Part shown: positions 16,367 to 25,638 of the stretch, one piece after another | Layout: each line of letters opens with the position of its first letter | Position numbering within the stretch: position 1 is the first letter of the stretch | Assembly (NCBI RefSeq): GCF_009789235.1 | Contig: NZ_WSTB01000001.1 | Coordinates: forward strand, 372,001 to 436,000 | Reading direction: 5' to 3' | Source: Flavobacterium hydrocarbonoxydans | GTDB lineage: Bacteria > Bacteroidota > Bacteroidia > Flavobacteriales > Flavobacteriaceae | Length of the DNA: 64,000 nt | Program-made: the position numbers and the translations under genes | Notes under the pieces: model-generated | Told to the model about the DNA's origin: nothing | Databases searched by the model: none | The model's input: the letters and a program-made list of their open reading frames with translations, nothing else

Positions 16367-16598
16367 AGCCTATGGGCATTATACCAAAGTGTATTTAAAA
16401 AATGAGATGATTGTTAGTCCTCAAAAAATTTCTAATTTGGAACAGTTGCTTCCAAAAACTAACTTTATAAGAACCCATAAATCTTTTATTGCTGCTAAAA
16501 ATAAAATCAAACAGATTGAAGGCAACAGGATATTAATTGATGCGTATAAAGTACCTATTGGACAAACTTATAAAGAAAACATTATGATGCTTTTATAA
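16367..16598 (+). pseudogene. LytTR DNA-binding domain, 3' fragment cut by IS6 copy C
   Basis: In frame from the IS end: AYGHYTKVYLKNEMIVSPQKISNLEQLLPKTNFIRTHKSFIAAKNKIKQIEG followed by IPIGQTYKENI-type ending. This is the C-terminal LytTR domain of a response regulator of the AlgR/AgrA/LytR family. The receiver domain and the LytTR N-terminus are missing. Confidence 0.85.
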
Positions 16599-16604
16599 TT
16601 TTGA

Positions 16605-16775
16605 ATTTAATAACCCATTTACATTCATTTTATATAGTTTCCCAATAGGAATTGTAAAATCGCTGATTATGATCCTATTTCCTTCCACACTTTTAATGTG
16701 TTTAATGGCAACAGCAAGGATTTATGTACCTGCATAAAATCATTCTTAGAAAGCATCGCAACAATTTTTCTTTAA
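16605..16775 (-). pseudogene. Second LytTR domain remnant, frameshifted
   Basis: On the minus strand the blocks MLSKNDFMQVHKS and IKHIKSVEGNRIIISDFTIPIGKLYKMNVNGLL are in different frames, with further shifts upstream. It is the C-terminal part of another LytTR regulator, tail-to-tail with the fragment at 16367-16598. Confidence 0.75.
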
Positions 16776-16793
16776 CTCCTTGTTGGAAAGCAT

Positions 16794-16834
16794 AAAAAAA
16801 GCCCCCAAATAGTACTTTTTGGGAGCTTTTTTTT
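16794..16834. terminator. Bidirectional terminator at the end of the mannan operon
   Basis: AAAAAAAGCCCCCAAA-type arm pairs with TTTGGGAGCTTTTTTTT around the loop near TAGTAC, with A and T tracts on both sides. It lies about 35 bp beyond the stop of the MFS gene on the minus strand and also terminates the plus-strand side. Confidence 0.85.
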
Positions 16835-16866
16835 ATTTAAAATCCTCTAAAAACAGAGTATAATTT

Positions 16867-18030
16867 CTACTGTTGTGTGATGCTGTTATTTAGTTTAAAA
16901 GAGCAGTAAACCAGAAAAATGGCACACAAAATAATAATTCCTACTGCGCCTTGCTGGGAACCCATAAAGTCTGTAGCAAATCCCATTAAAGGCGGAATTA
17001 CAGCTCCTCCTGCAACACCGGTAACCATTAATCCGGATATTTCATTGGTTAAGGACGGTTGCGATTTTATAGCCAGGGTGTAGATTACAGCAAAGATACT
17101 TGAAGATCCAAAAGCAATTATGCAGACCAAGGCCAGAATAAGAGATTGGTTCTGAGCAAAAACTAAGGCTATTAAAGCAAAAAGAACAACTGTCATGTTG
17201 ACTTTGAAGAATGCTTTTTCAGAAAATTTACTCAACAAAAATACCCCGAAGATGGTTCCGATTGTACGGGCTGCAAAATACCAGCTTGAGCCGTAAGTCG
17301 CAGCCTCTTTAGCTAAATTTGCCCGTTCTATTAATAGTTTTGGAGTGATCGTATTCATACCTACATCAAGACCCACGATACATAAAATACCAAGGAACGA
17401 CAACAAAATATTTCTATCTTTTAGCAACCCAATTGTTTTAGAAAAACTGGCTGTTTTCTTTTCAGTCACCTCTTCTTCAATTTTTGTAAAAAATAACCAG
17501 ATGAATGAAATCAGGGTAATGAGCGTATAGATGTAAAAACTCTTTTCCCAGGAGCCATATTTTAAAGAAAAATAACCAACTAATAATGGTCCTACAAAAG
17601 ATGATATTGCTTTTATAAACTGTCCGCTGGTAATATAGCTGGTTAATTGTGTGCCTTTTACAACATTGGTCAACAATGGATTTAGAGATACCTGCAAAAT
17701 GGTATTTCCAACGCCCAAAAGAATAAATGTCGCATAACAACTTGTCTCATTAAACGAAATAATGGGAATAAAAGTAGCGGCTAATGTAATCAGCAATCCG
17801 ATGGAAACCAGATTTTTTCGCCCGTATTTATCCATTGCAATGGCTGCCGGAATTGATAATATAAAAAACCATAAAAAAACCATAGAAGGCAAAAAACCGG
17901 CACGGGTCTCACTCCAATTGAACTGGGATTGCGCGTAGGTTACCGAAATACCTACCAAATCGCAAAATCCCATGATAAAAAAACCTAATAAAATAGGCAA
18001 CAGTTTTAAATTAGTTTGCACTTTTTGCAT
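16867..18030 (-). CDS. MFS sugar transporter (FucP/NagP-like)
   Basis: 387 residues with about twelve membrane helices and no signal peptide. The early loop MDKYGRKN is the MFS signature between helices 2 and 3. The protein resembles Bacteroidota sugar:proton symporters. Last gene of the mannan operon, 31 bp after the GH92 gene, so the likely substrate is mannose released in the periplasm. The operon's kinase/isomerase fusion would handle the imported sugar. Substrate is inferred from context. Confidence 0.85.
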   Translation of the reverse strand: MQKVQTNLKLLPILLGFFIMGFCDLVGISVTYAQSQFNWSETRAGFLPSMVFLWFFILSIPAAIAMDKYGRKNLVSIGLLITLAATFIPIISFNETSCYATFILLGVGNTILQVSLNPLLTNVVKGTQLTSYITSGQFIKAISSFVGPLLVGYFSLKYGSWEKSFYIYTLITLISFIWLFFTKIEEEVTEKKTASFSKTIGLLKDRNILLSFLGILCIVGLDVGMNTITPKLLIERANLAKEAATYGSSWYFAARTIGTIFGVFLLSKFSEKAFFKVNMTVVLFALIALVFAQNQSLILALVCIIAFGSSSIFAVIYTLAIKSQPSLTNEISGLMVTGVAGGAVIPPLMGFATDFMGSQQGAVGIIILCAIFLVYCSFKLNNSITQQ

Positions 18031-18061
18031 GATTTATTTTTTGAATTTTTGTTAGAAAAAA

Positions 18062-20413
18062 TTATTTAGACCATTTTTGACTTGGCTTTTCATCTACCAC
18101 CATTTTTATAACTCCTCCTTTTTTAATATCCTCCAGGCTTATCTTTAAGTTATTTAAAGCTGTATCGTTAAACGTCGCCTCTTGCAGATAAACATTCTTT
18201 TTGGAATTATTAGTTACCTCAATTGTAAAGTTTTTTCTGTTCAATGCTTTTGGCAATTTAATACTCACTTTATCAAACAGCGGGCTGCTAATCTGGAAAG
18301 ATGGATTTATCTCCGTAAGTCCTTTTACATCAAATAAACCAATAGAAGCCATTACGTACCACGATCCTAATTGTCCCTGATCTTCGTCTTGCCCGTAACC
18401 ATACCCATGAATTCCTTCAGTTCCGTAAAATTCATCGCAAATAGTATGTACCCATTTTTGAGTTAAATAGGGTTTTCCGGAAAAATTAAATAACCACGAA
18501 ATATGCAAATTAGGCTGATTTCCATGATTGTATAGACCTGACAATCCTGCAAACGCATCAATCTTTGTACCGCCACCAAATACATTTTTTTGAGAGGCTT
18601 CGAAAATATTTTCTAATCTGTCATTAAACGTGTCTTTACCAAGCGTTTCTACTAATTCTTCTATATCATGAGGAACATAAAAAGTATATTGCCACGCATT
18701 GCCTTCCTGAAAACCTCTCCAGGGTTGCGAAGGATCAAAATTATCGACAAATTTTCCGTTGGCATACTTAGGGCGTATAAATTTGGTTTCTTTATCATAC
18801 AATAATTTCCAGCCTTTAGATAATTTTATTAATTGCTCATAGTCATTGGTTTTACCTAATGATTTTGCAAATTGTGCCACTGCAAAAGCACTATAAGAAT
18901 ATTCTAAGGTATGCGAAGCCGAAAATCCGGAACCTTCCGTAATCGTATTAAAACCGATGTCTTCTATCTGAGGGGAATAACCACGTTCTATAAATTGCTT
19001 GACATCCATTTTTCCTGCACCTTCAATTCTGTCTTTCCAGGTAATTTCGTTTTTTAATGCCGCTTCGTATCCCAAGGCCACATCAAAATTATGAATACCT
19101 GAATTATAGGCAGAAGCAATGGCCAATCCTGTAAAATTGGTACCCACACCCGAAACGTATTTACTGTTGGCAAGTCCGTCGCCAAGCCATCCTGCATCTT
19201 TATAAACAAGCAGTTGCCCCTGCACCCAATCAGCGTAATAATCCGGGTAGGCCAAAGCCCATAATTGTGTTAGATTCCAGAATCCTCCCCAAATTGCATC
19301 TGTATTGTAGCAATTGTGCTTCGGAATTCCGTTGCTGTTTAATGGTATTTGTCCAATTTTTCCATTGTTCATGGGATAGGCCCCGTTGACATCATTATAC
19401 AATCCTCTTCCTAAAAGCGCATGATATAAACCGGTGTAGAATTTAATTTTGTCTGTTTCATTTTTCCCTTCAACGGTTATTCTGCCTAAATAGTCATTCC
19501 ATGTAACTAATGCTTCTTTTTTAGCCTTATCAAAATTGGTGTTTTTGGCTTCGGAATTTAAATTTAATCGCGCATTCGCAATCGAAGTATAAGACAATCC
19601 AACTTTTACCGTAATGGTTTCATTTTCTTTAGTATCAAAGGTTAAATATAAACCAGCTCCAATTCCAGCAATTTCTTTTTTGCCAGCTTGCGTTTCCTGT
19701 TTATTGAATACTCCAAAAGCTTTCGGTTTTTTATCCAAAACGGCAGAAAAATACATCGTAACTTCGGCACCAGCCTGATATTTTTTTACATATTCAGGAT
19801 TGGTAATTACATAGCCTTCAATACGGCCGTCTTCGGTCAAAAATACTTTTGATTCTTTTACCGCGCCGCTTTCACCCTGTCTGTTTCCTATATCAAATAT
19901 GATATGAGATTCGCTTGATTTCGGAAAAGTGTAACGCTGGAAACCTACTCTTTTTGTAGCCGTAAGTTCTGCTTTTACTTTATAATCTTTTAGTAAAACC
20001 GAATAATACCCAGACGTAGCGTATTCATCTTTTCTGTCAAATCGGGAACGATAACCTTCATCGGGATTTTCAAGAGTTCCGGGAATTGTCTGCAATTTAC
20101 CTACAGAAGGTGCCACGACTATTCCTCCTACCTGAAATTCGTGCAGGCAGGCAAAACCTTCAATAGAAGTGTCACGATCATCATATCCTGTTGCTTCCCA
20201 ACCTTGTTCATTACCATAATGAGCATTGGTAGAAGGTCCTAATTTTGCCAGTCCAAAAGGCACAGCAGCTGGAGTATAAAAAAACCATCGGCTATGCGCT
20301 GTTCCAATGTTAGGATTGACATAATCCGATAGTTTTTTTTGTCCTTTTTGGCTATACGCTGTATGGATTATACAACTAAAGCTTATAATTAATATGCTTA
20401 AAATCTTTTTCAT
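18062..20413 (-). CDS. GH92 alpha-mannosidase
   Basis: 783 residues, usual length for GH92. Signal peptide ends at TAYSQ. The N-terminal beta-sandwich domain opens with YVNPNIGTAHSRWFFYTPAAVPFG, a family hallmark. The C-terminal (alpha/alpha) barrel carries EGSGFSASHTLEYSYSAFAVAQFA and GQDEDQGQLGSWYVMASIGLF, the counterparts of the family's H-x-LEY-like and GNDDCGQMSAWY regions that bind calcium and provide catalytic acids. GH92 enzymes are calcium-dependent exo-alpha-mannosidases; linkage preference cannot be read here. Probably periplasmic. Preceded by two GH76 genes and followed by a sugar transporter in one operon. Confidence 0.93.
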   Translation of the reverse strand: MKKILSILIISFSCIIHTAYSQKGQKKLSDYVNPNIGTAHSRWFFYTPAAVPFGLAKLGPSTNAHYGNEQGWEATGYDDRDTSIEGFACLHEFQVGGIVVAPSVGKLQTIPGTLENPDEGYRSRFDRKDEYATSGYYSVLLKDYKVKAELTATKRVGFQRYTFPKSSESHIIFDIGNRQGESGAVKESKVFLTEDGRIEGYVITNPEYVKKYQAGAEVTMYFSAVLDKKPKAFGVFNKQETQAGKKEIAGIGAGLYLTFDTKENETITVKVGLSYTSIANARLNLNSEAKNTNFDKAKKEALVTWNDYLGRITVEGKNETDKIKFYTGLYHALLGRGLYNDVNGAYPMNNGKIGQIPLNSNGIPKHNCYNTDAIWGGFWNLTQLWALAYPDYYADWVQGQLLVYKDAGWLGDGLANSKYVSGVGTNFTGLAIASAYNSGIHNFDVALGYEAALKNEITWKDRIEGAGKMDVKQFIERGYSPQIEDIGFNTITEGSGFSASHTLEYSYSAFAVAQFAKSLGKTNDYEQLIKLSKGWKLLYDKETKFIRPKYANGKFVDNFDPSQPWRGFQEGNAWQYTFYVPHDIEELVETLGKDTFNDRLENIFEASQKNVFGGGTKIDAFAGLSGLYNHGNQPNLHISWLFNFSGKPYLTQKWVHTICDEFYGTEGIHGYGYGQDEDQGQLGSWYVMASIGLFDVKGLTEINPSFQISSPLFDKVSIKLPKALNRKNFTIEVTNNSKKNVYLQEATFNDTALNNLKISLEDIKKGGVIKMVVDEKPSQKWSK

Positions 20414-20434
20414 GATAGAATAAATTTAAGTGTT

Positions 20435-21604
20435 TTATTTTTTTATTAATGCAATCCGACCGTAAATTTCGATTATAGCTGCCTGATTAAGCAACCATTT
20501 TGAGGTTTTTGATTCATCTTTTCCGGCATTCCAGTCGCTGTAAAAAAGACCTTTACCATCCCGTGCATTTGCCCAGGCATAATCGATATTGTTGATAATC
20601 GTATTTACATATTTTGGATTCTGATCTACTGCATATAAATCCTGATAACCACGAAACAAAACGGTTGTAAACCACGGATTGTCCAGAATTGATACGCGCC
20701 CATCGCTTTGTTTTTTTCCAAAATACAAATAAGATCCTTCGGCCAGCGACTGAGCTTCTTTAAGATACGCTTTGTCGCCTGTAATTTTGTATAAACTCAC
20801 AGCCGCCTGCAGCATCGTTCCGGTATTGTATGTCCAGGCGGTTTTTAGAATGGATCGGTCAGCGGTTTTCATATCATTCCAATAAATATTTTCTTCAGCC
20901 CTTAAATGCGAATACATCCAGTTATAAAATTTTAATCCCCAGTCTAGATAGTATTTATCTTTAGTCTCTTCATAAATTTTTAAAGCCAGAACAGTTGCTT
21001 TTCCATTCGAGCAGGCAGGTTTCTGATCGTGAACACCTTCAAGCCAGGTAACGCCTCCTTCCAGATCATTATTCCATCCGCTTATTATAAATTCAAAAAC
21101 TTCTTTAGCATCATTTAGATAATGAGCCTCTTTTGTATTTGCGTAAGCTTCGATATAATCAATTCCTACTAATCCATTATCGTCATAATAACGATCCGAT
21201 TTTTCGAGTCGGGTTGGGTATGCCTGATATCCAATTGGTTTTCGAACAGTATCGCGGTATTGCTTTTGAGCTTCAATCAAATTTTTAAGAGAAGCACTAT
21301 ATTTCTTCTTATCAATCTTATAAAGTATGTTTACAGCAGATGTAATGCCGCTAAAAGGCCATAAAAAGGATACTTCTTTTGCTGATTTCTCTCCATCATT
21401 AAAATAATTTAAATTAGGCTGATTTGTATTCGGATAATATTCGGAAAACAAATTGTACTGAGGCAAATAATACAATCCGTAAACTAAATTATAAAATAAT
21501 TCAGCCTTATTTTTATATGTGGCATAAGATTCATCCTTTTTGTCCTGACTATTAGCTTGTACAGCAAATAAAAAACAAATTATAAGAGCGGTTACTTTAT
21601 TCAT
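20435..21604 (-). CDS. GH76 endo-alpha-1,6-mannanase (periplasmic)
   Basis: 389 residues. Signal peptide ends at QANSQ with no lipobox. (alpha/alpha)6 barrel with the GH76 catalytic double aspartate in DRYYDDNGLVGIDYIEAY (about residues 137-154), WLEGVHDQKPACSNG and a C-terminal WLLNQAAIIEIYGRIAL block. GH76 enzymes cut the alpha-1,6 backbone of yeast mannan or related mannans. The start codon overlaps the stop of the upstream GH76 gene by 4 bp, indicating translational coupling. Lacking a lipobox, it is probably soluble in the periplasm, complementing the lipid-anchored paralogue. Confidence 0.92.
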   Translation of the reverse strand: MNKVTALIICFLFAVQANSQDKKDESYATYKNKAELFYNLVYGLYYLPQYNLFSEYYPNTNQPNLNYFNDGEKSAKEVSFLWPFSGITSAVNILYKIDKKKYSASLKNLIEAQKQYRDTVRKPIGYQAYPTRLEKSDRYYDDNGLVGIDYIEAYANTKEAHYLNDAKEVFEFIISGWNNDLEGGVTWLEGVHDQKPACSNGKATVLALKIYEETKDKYYLDWGLKFYNWMYSHLRAEENIYWNDMKTADRSILKTAWTYNTGTMLQAAVSLYKITGDKAYLKEAQSLAEGSYLYFGKKQSDGRVSILDNPWFTTVLFRGYQDLYAVDQNPKYVNTIINNIDYAWANARDGKGLFYSDWNAGKDESKTSKWLLNQAAIIEIYGRIALIKK

Positions 21605-22794
21605 AATTCTTTTTCTCCTTTTAATAATGCAATCCTACCATAGATTTCGACTAATGCAGCTTGTTGTAACAGCCATTTATCTCTTCCTGGTTTGATTCCT
21701 GACCAGTCTTCATAAAATAATCCATGACTGTTTCTTGCTTTTTCCCAGGCATAATCAGCATTACTGATAAACGTATTGACATAATTTTGCGCATTAGGAT
21801 CGTGTCTGAGAAGATCAAGGTATCCTCTAAAAAGACACACATTAAACCAGGAATCATGATCTGGAAAAAAAAGTTTGCCATCGACTGTTCTTGTAAAAAT
21901 ACGATAAGTAGAAGAAGCAATCGTACGGGCTTCATCAAGATACGTCTGGTCTTTAGAGATTTCATACAATAAAATATTATTGGTAATCATCGCACCAGAG
22001 TTGTAGGTCCATTTGGTTTTGTTTATAAAGTTGTCCCTTACCCGAATATCGTTCCAGAAAAGATGATCAACAGGATCCTTGGTATAGTCATTTAGCCATT
22101 TGTATAATTTTTTTGCAAATACCAGATATTCTTCATTTTTTGTGTGCTGATAAAGTTTAAGAAGGTAAGTTGTCGTATAAGCCGTTGCGCAAACTGCTTT
22201 ATTACAAAGATCACTTTCTGGTTTGTTTCTATATTGTTCTACCCAATACATACCGCCGCCAGCTTTGCTGTCTTCACCTGTTTTGGTAAAATCTACTTGT
22301 TTTATAGCACGGTCCAGCGAAGCCTGATTTTTGGTAATTTCATAATCTTCAATTAATTCAAGTGCGATAATGGCATTGTCATCGTAAAAACGGTCATCTG
22401 AACTATATTGAACAGGAAATGCCGCATAAGCTTCAGGCAAGCGTTGAGAATCATAATATTTATCTAAAGCCGCATACGAATCGTCTAATGCTGCATCTTT
22501 GTAACCAATGGCTTTTAGCTGGTTTACTCCCGCCAAAAGACCATCAAGTGACCAAAGATAGGAACTCTGTCTGTCATCACTTTGTTTAGGAAAGTTTTCA
22601 AGGTAAAGGCCTGAACTGTTGATTTTATAATTTTGCTGAATCAAATCAAATGTTAGTTTTGCCTTTTCTTTATAACTAATCGTAACCACCGGATCTGTTG
22701 GATCTGGCTTTGTTAACTCATTATCCTGATTTTCCTGACAGGAAAAAAGAAACATTGAGATTAACCATAAACTTATTTTTTGGATATTTTTCAT
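21601..22794 (-). CDS. GH76 endo-alpha-1,6-mannanase lipoprotein
   Basis: 397 residues. The lipobox FLFSC at about 15-19 gives a lipid-anchored protein; the downstream QENQDNE is acidic, consistent with export to the cell surface in this phylum. Catalytic double aspartate in DRFYDDNAIIALELIEDY and the family block KWLLQQAALVEIYGRIALLKG are visible. It is a divergent paralogue of the next gene, which starts within its last codons. Expected to cut mannan at the cell surface before SusCD import. Confidence 0.92.
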   Translation of the reverse strand: MKNIQKISLWLISMFLFSCQENQDNELTKPDPTDPVVTISYKEKAKLTFDLIQQNYKINSSGLYLENFPKQSDDRQSSYLWSLDGLLAGVNQLKAIGYKDAALDDSYAALDKYYDSQRLPEAYAAFPVQYSSDDRFYDDNAIIALELIEDYEITKNQASLDRAIKQVDFTKTGEDSKAGGGMYWVEQYRNKPESDLCNKAVCATAYTTTYLLKLYQHTKNEEYLVFAKKLYKWLNDYTKDPVDHLFWNDIRVRDNFINKTKWTYNSGAMITNNILLYEISKDQTYLDEARTIASSTYRIFTRTVDGKLFFPDHDSWFNVCLFRGYLDLLRHDPNAQNYVNTFISNADYAWEKARNSHGLFYEDWSGIKPGRDKWLLQQAALVEIYGRIALLKGEKEL

Positions 22795-22845
22795 AGTATA
22801 AGATTTTAAATAAGCTGTCTGAATGCGTCAAACAGCCTATTGTTT

Positions 22846-24030
22846 TTAATCAATTATGGTTACCGAATGTTTGTAATCACCTGTAGGCGACATGTCAATA
22901 ACTACATTTGCGTGTTTGTTTTCAGAATCCAGAGGCAGTTTGTACATTCCTACCCAGTCCTGATTCTGACCTGCACTTGGAATGTCTGCCAGATTATAAA
23001 TGTTATAATACTCATCCGGCTGTGTTCCGTTTGGTGGATTCCCAAAGGCAGGCATTCCTGGAATATTCGAACCATTCATCTGATCATTATGATAACTTCC
23101 CCAGATTTCTTTCCCTTCGTTGGTCGTCACCCAAAAACGGTAACGCTCTTCCGGATATCCCCAATCGTGATAGAAAGGCAGTGCAATATTTTTGACTTCG
23201 AACTTGTGATTGCCAATATAGGTTAACTCGCCTAAATTGTATTGCCATGTTCTGATCATCTGAATAGATTGAATTTCGGTTGTTTTAATGGTCAGTAAAT
23301 TAAAATCGACCACAATTCTATATGCTTTTCCAGTTCCGTTAATAACCGTTCCCGATGAAGTTTCGGATTCGATTAACTTATTATCAACGTTTAATTTGTA
23401 GTACGTTTTAGAACCGGAAATAGTATTACAAAGAGTTATCTCGCTATTGCCAACAGCAGCAAAAATTTCGAAAACGCCATCATCAATTTTTCTTAATTTC
23501 ATGGCATCCTCTACACTTTCTGCTTCAAATCCATTTCCATAAATAAATAATTCATTTGGAATTTCGGCTATTCCGGCTGGACGTCTTAACTGAATAGTAC
23601 GGATTTCCTGTGTCTCTTTTTTTTCTCCTCCCTGAGAGGCTACAACTTTCCATTTTACAGTACCTTCAGAATTGATTCCTATATTCGCATTTTTTGCTAA
23701 AATAATAAGCTGTTTAGGTGTCAGTGATAACCAATTGTCTCCTCCTCCACCATTCGAAACCATTTTGTATATAGGATTGCTGAAATCTCCATTTTCTTTA
23801 TCAAAAAGTACTTCGTATAAAACCACGCCTCCGTAGTAAGAGTTCGATTTTGTCCACTCAAATACTGTTGGTGTTCCATTTTCCAGATCTATCGCTACGA
23901 GCTCATCAACTGCCGGACTAATTAAAGATTCCGGTGCATCAAAACCGACCTCTAATTCGTATTTTTCTGTACAGCTTCCTAAAATCAGGATTGCTATAAG
24001 ACTAAATAGTCTTGTATATATCTTTTTCAT
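22846..24030 (-). CDS. SusE/SusF-like surface glycan-binding lipoprotein
   Basis: 394 residues with lipobox LILGSC (Cys about 20). The N-terminal part (ESLISPAVDELVAIDLENGTPTVFEWTKSNSYYGGVVLYEVLFDK) is a SusE-type Ig-like domain. The C-terminal half has two beta-rich modules with many aromatic residues (WVTTNEGKEIWGSYHND), typical of glycan-binding surface proteins. Directly follows SusD by 10 bp. Family call is from layout and position; no enzymatic motif is seen. Confidence 0.8.
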   Translation of the reverse strand: MKKIYTRLFSLIAILILGSCTEKYELEVGFDAPESLISPAVDELVAIDLENGTPTVFEWTKSNSYYGGVVLYEVLFDKENGDFSNPIYKMVSNGGGGDNWLSLTPKQLIILAKNANIGINSEGTVKWKVVASQGGEKKETQEIRTIQLRRPAGIAEIPNELFIYGNGFEAESVEDAMKLRKIDDGVFEIFAAVGNSEITLCNTISGSKTYYKLNVDNKLIESETSSGTVINGTGKAYRIVVDFNLLTIKTTEIQSIQMIRTWQYNLGELTYIGNHKFEVKNIALPFYHDWGYPEERYRFWVTTNEGKEIWGSYHNDQMNGSNIPGMPAFGNPPNGTQPDEYYNIYNLADIPSAGQNQDWVGMYKLPLDSENKHANVVIDMSPTGDYKHSVTIID

Positions 24031-24040
24031 AAACTAGATT

Positions 24041-25627
24041 TTACCAATTAGGATTTTGGGTTAGATTTTTATTTAAATCTCTTTCAGATTGTGGAATTGG
24101 CCAGAGGTAATTTTTATTAGCATTGAATATTCTTTTTTCAACACGTACATAACCATTATCAATAAGTGGCACTTCGTTTGTTTTCATACCATGTACCCAC
24201 TCATTAAGTACGGTCTCGGCTGTTTTCCAACGACGCAAATCCATTAATCGTAAACCTTCCATTGCAAGCTCAGAACGGCGTTCGCGGCGAATAATTTCTT
24301 CCATTTCAGTATTCGAAACCGTAGGATATTCTAACGCATTTGCATTTGTAAATCCTGCTCGTGTACGCAATTTTTTAATCGTTAAATCCCATTCGGTTTT
24401 AGTGAATTGATTTAGCTCAGCTTTTGCTTCAGCATACATCAACAATACATCGGCATAACGAATCAGGATTAAATTTGAACCCGAATACAGCATATTACGA
24501 GCCGTCTTATCGTAAAATTTAGAAACATAATATCCTGTTGGAGTAGAATTTGATGAATTGTTTATCGCATCATCTCCAGTTCCTAAAGCCGTATTGATAG
24601 TCGTAAAACTTCCATTTGCATTTTCTAATTGAGAGCCATGTCGTATGATTGTAGCGTCTAAACGGGGATCTCTATTCGTGTATGGATTGAGTTCATTATA
24701 ACTGCCATCTGCAATTGTTTTTCCGTTTAACAACAAATAACTGTCAACTAATTCCTGAGTTGGAGAAATAGCTGCAAACCCACCAAATGAAGGCGGAATT
24801 AAATAATATTGTGTATTTTGTTCTCTGTTTATGGGCATAAACTGAACATCCAGAAGTACTTCAATATTATTTTTATTTTGAGGTTTGAACAAATCAGCAT
24901 AAGAACCAAATAAATCTAAATTACCAGCTTCGTCTTTGTTGATAAGCGCATCACAAATACTGGCAACTTCCTGCCAACGGCTTTCACAAAGCAAAACTCT
25001 GGCCTTTAATGCCAATACGGCTCCCTTTGTAAAACGGCCTTTATCCGTATCTGCATAAGAATTAGGCAGGACTTTGGCAAAATCAAGCTCATCTAAAATA
25101 AATTGTAATACTTCATTTTTAGGCGTTCGGGAAATATTTTTAGAATCTTCGATGCTAATCTCATTGGTAACCAAAGGCACATCTCCAAAATTATTCATTA
25201 AAATAAAATAATGAAAAGCCCGAATGGCTCTTGCCTCTGCAATGTATCTGGTTTTTAAATTATTATCTAAACCCGGCACTTTATCGATATTATCTAATAA
25301 AATATTGCAATGTCTAATACCTACATATCTCGAATTCCAGACATCACGCACTAATGCTGCCGAAGCATCATAACTACCATTTGCGACATCTCTAACCAGA
25401 GATCCATTATTGCTTTTGGTATAGGAATTATCCGAAAGGGATTCATTAAAAATAAACTGATCAGCATTATACAAATCCGGATAACAACTATTTAATGCGT
25501 TAAGGGCATCTTCGGGTTTATCCCAAAATGATAAATCAGATTCTTTATCTAATAAGGGTGTGTCAAGATTATCGCAACCCCAAAAGACACTCATTATCAA
25601 TACTATTACTATATATTTTGCTTTCAT
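24041..25627 (-). CDS. SusD-family glycan-binding lipoprotein (mannan locus)
   Basis: 528 residues. Lipobox VFWGC (Cys about 18), then the SusD N-terminal domain (LSFWDKPEDALNALNSCY), the TPR-like core (YIAEARAIRAFHYFILMNNFGDVPLV) and the C-terminal RagB/SusD domain (LRTRAGF ... IIRRERRSELAMEGLRLMDLRRW ... NKNYLWPIPQSE). It forms the lid of the SusC transporter at the outer surface. Starts 11 bp after SusC ends. Confidence 0.95.
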   Translation of the reverse strand: MKAKYIVIVLIMSVFWGCDNLDTPLLDKESDLSFWDKPEDALNALNSCYPDLYNADQFIFNESLSDNSYTKSNNGSLVRDVANGSYDASAALVRDVWNSRYVGIRHCNILLDNIDKVPGLDNNLKTRYIAEARAIRAFHYFILMNNFGDVPLVTNEISIEDSKNISRTPKNEVLQFILDELDFAKVLPNSYADTDKGRFTKGAVLALKARVLLCESRWQEVASICDALINKDEAGNLDLFGSYADLFKPQNKNNIEVLLDVQFMPINREQNTQYYLIPPSFGGFAAISPTQELVDSYLLLNGKTIADGSYNELNPYTNRDPRLDATIIRHGSQLENANGSFTTINTALGTGDDAINNSSNSTPTGYYVSKFYDKTARNMLYSGSNLILIRYADVLLMYAEAKAELNQFTKTEWDLTIKKLRTRAGFTNANALEYPTVSNTEMEEIIRRERRSELAMEGLRLMDLRRWKTAETVLNEWVHGMKTNEVPLIDNGYVRVEKRIFNANKNYLWPIPQSERDLNKNLTQNPNW

Positions 25628-25638
25628 ATATAAATCTT

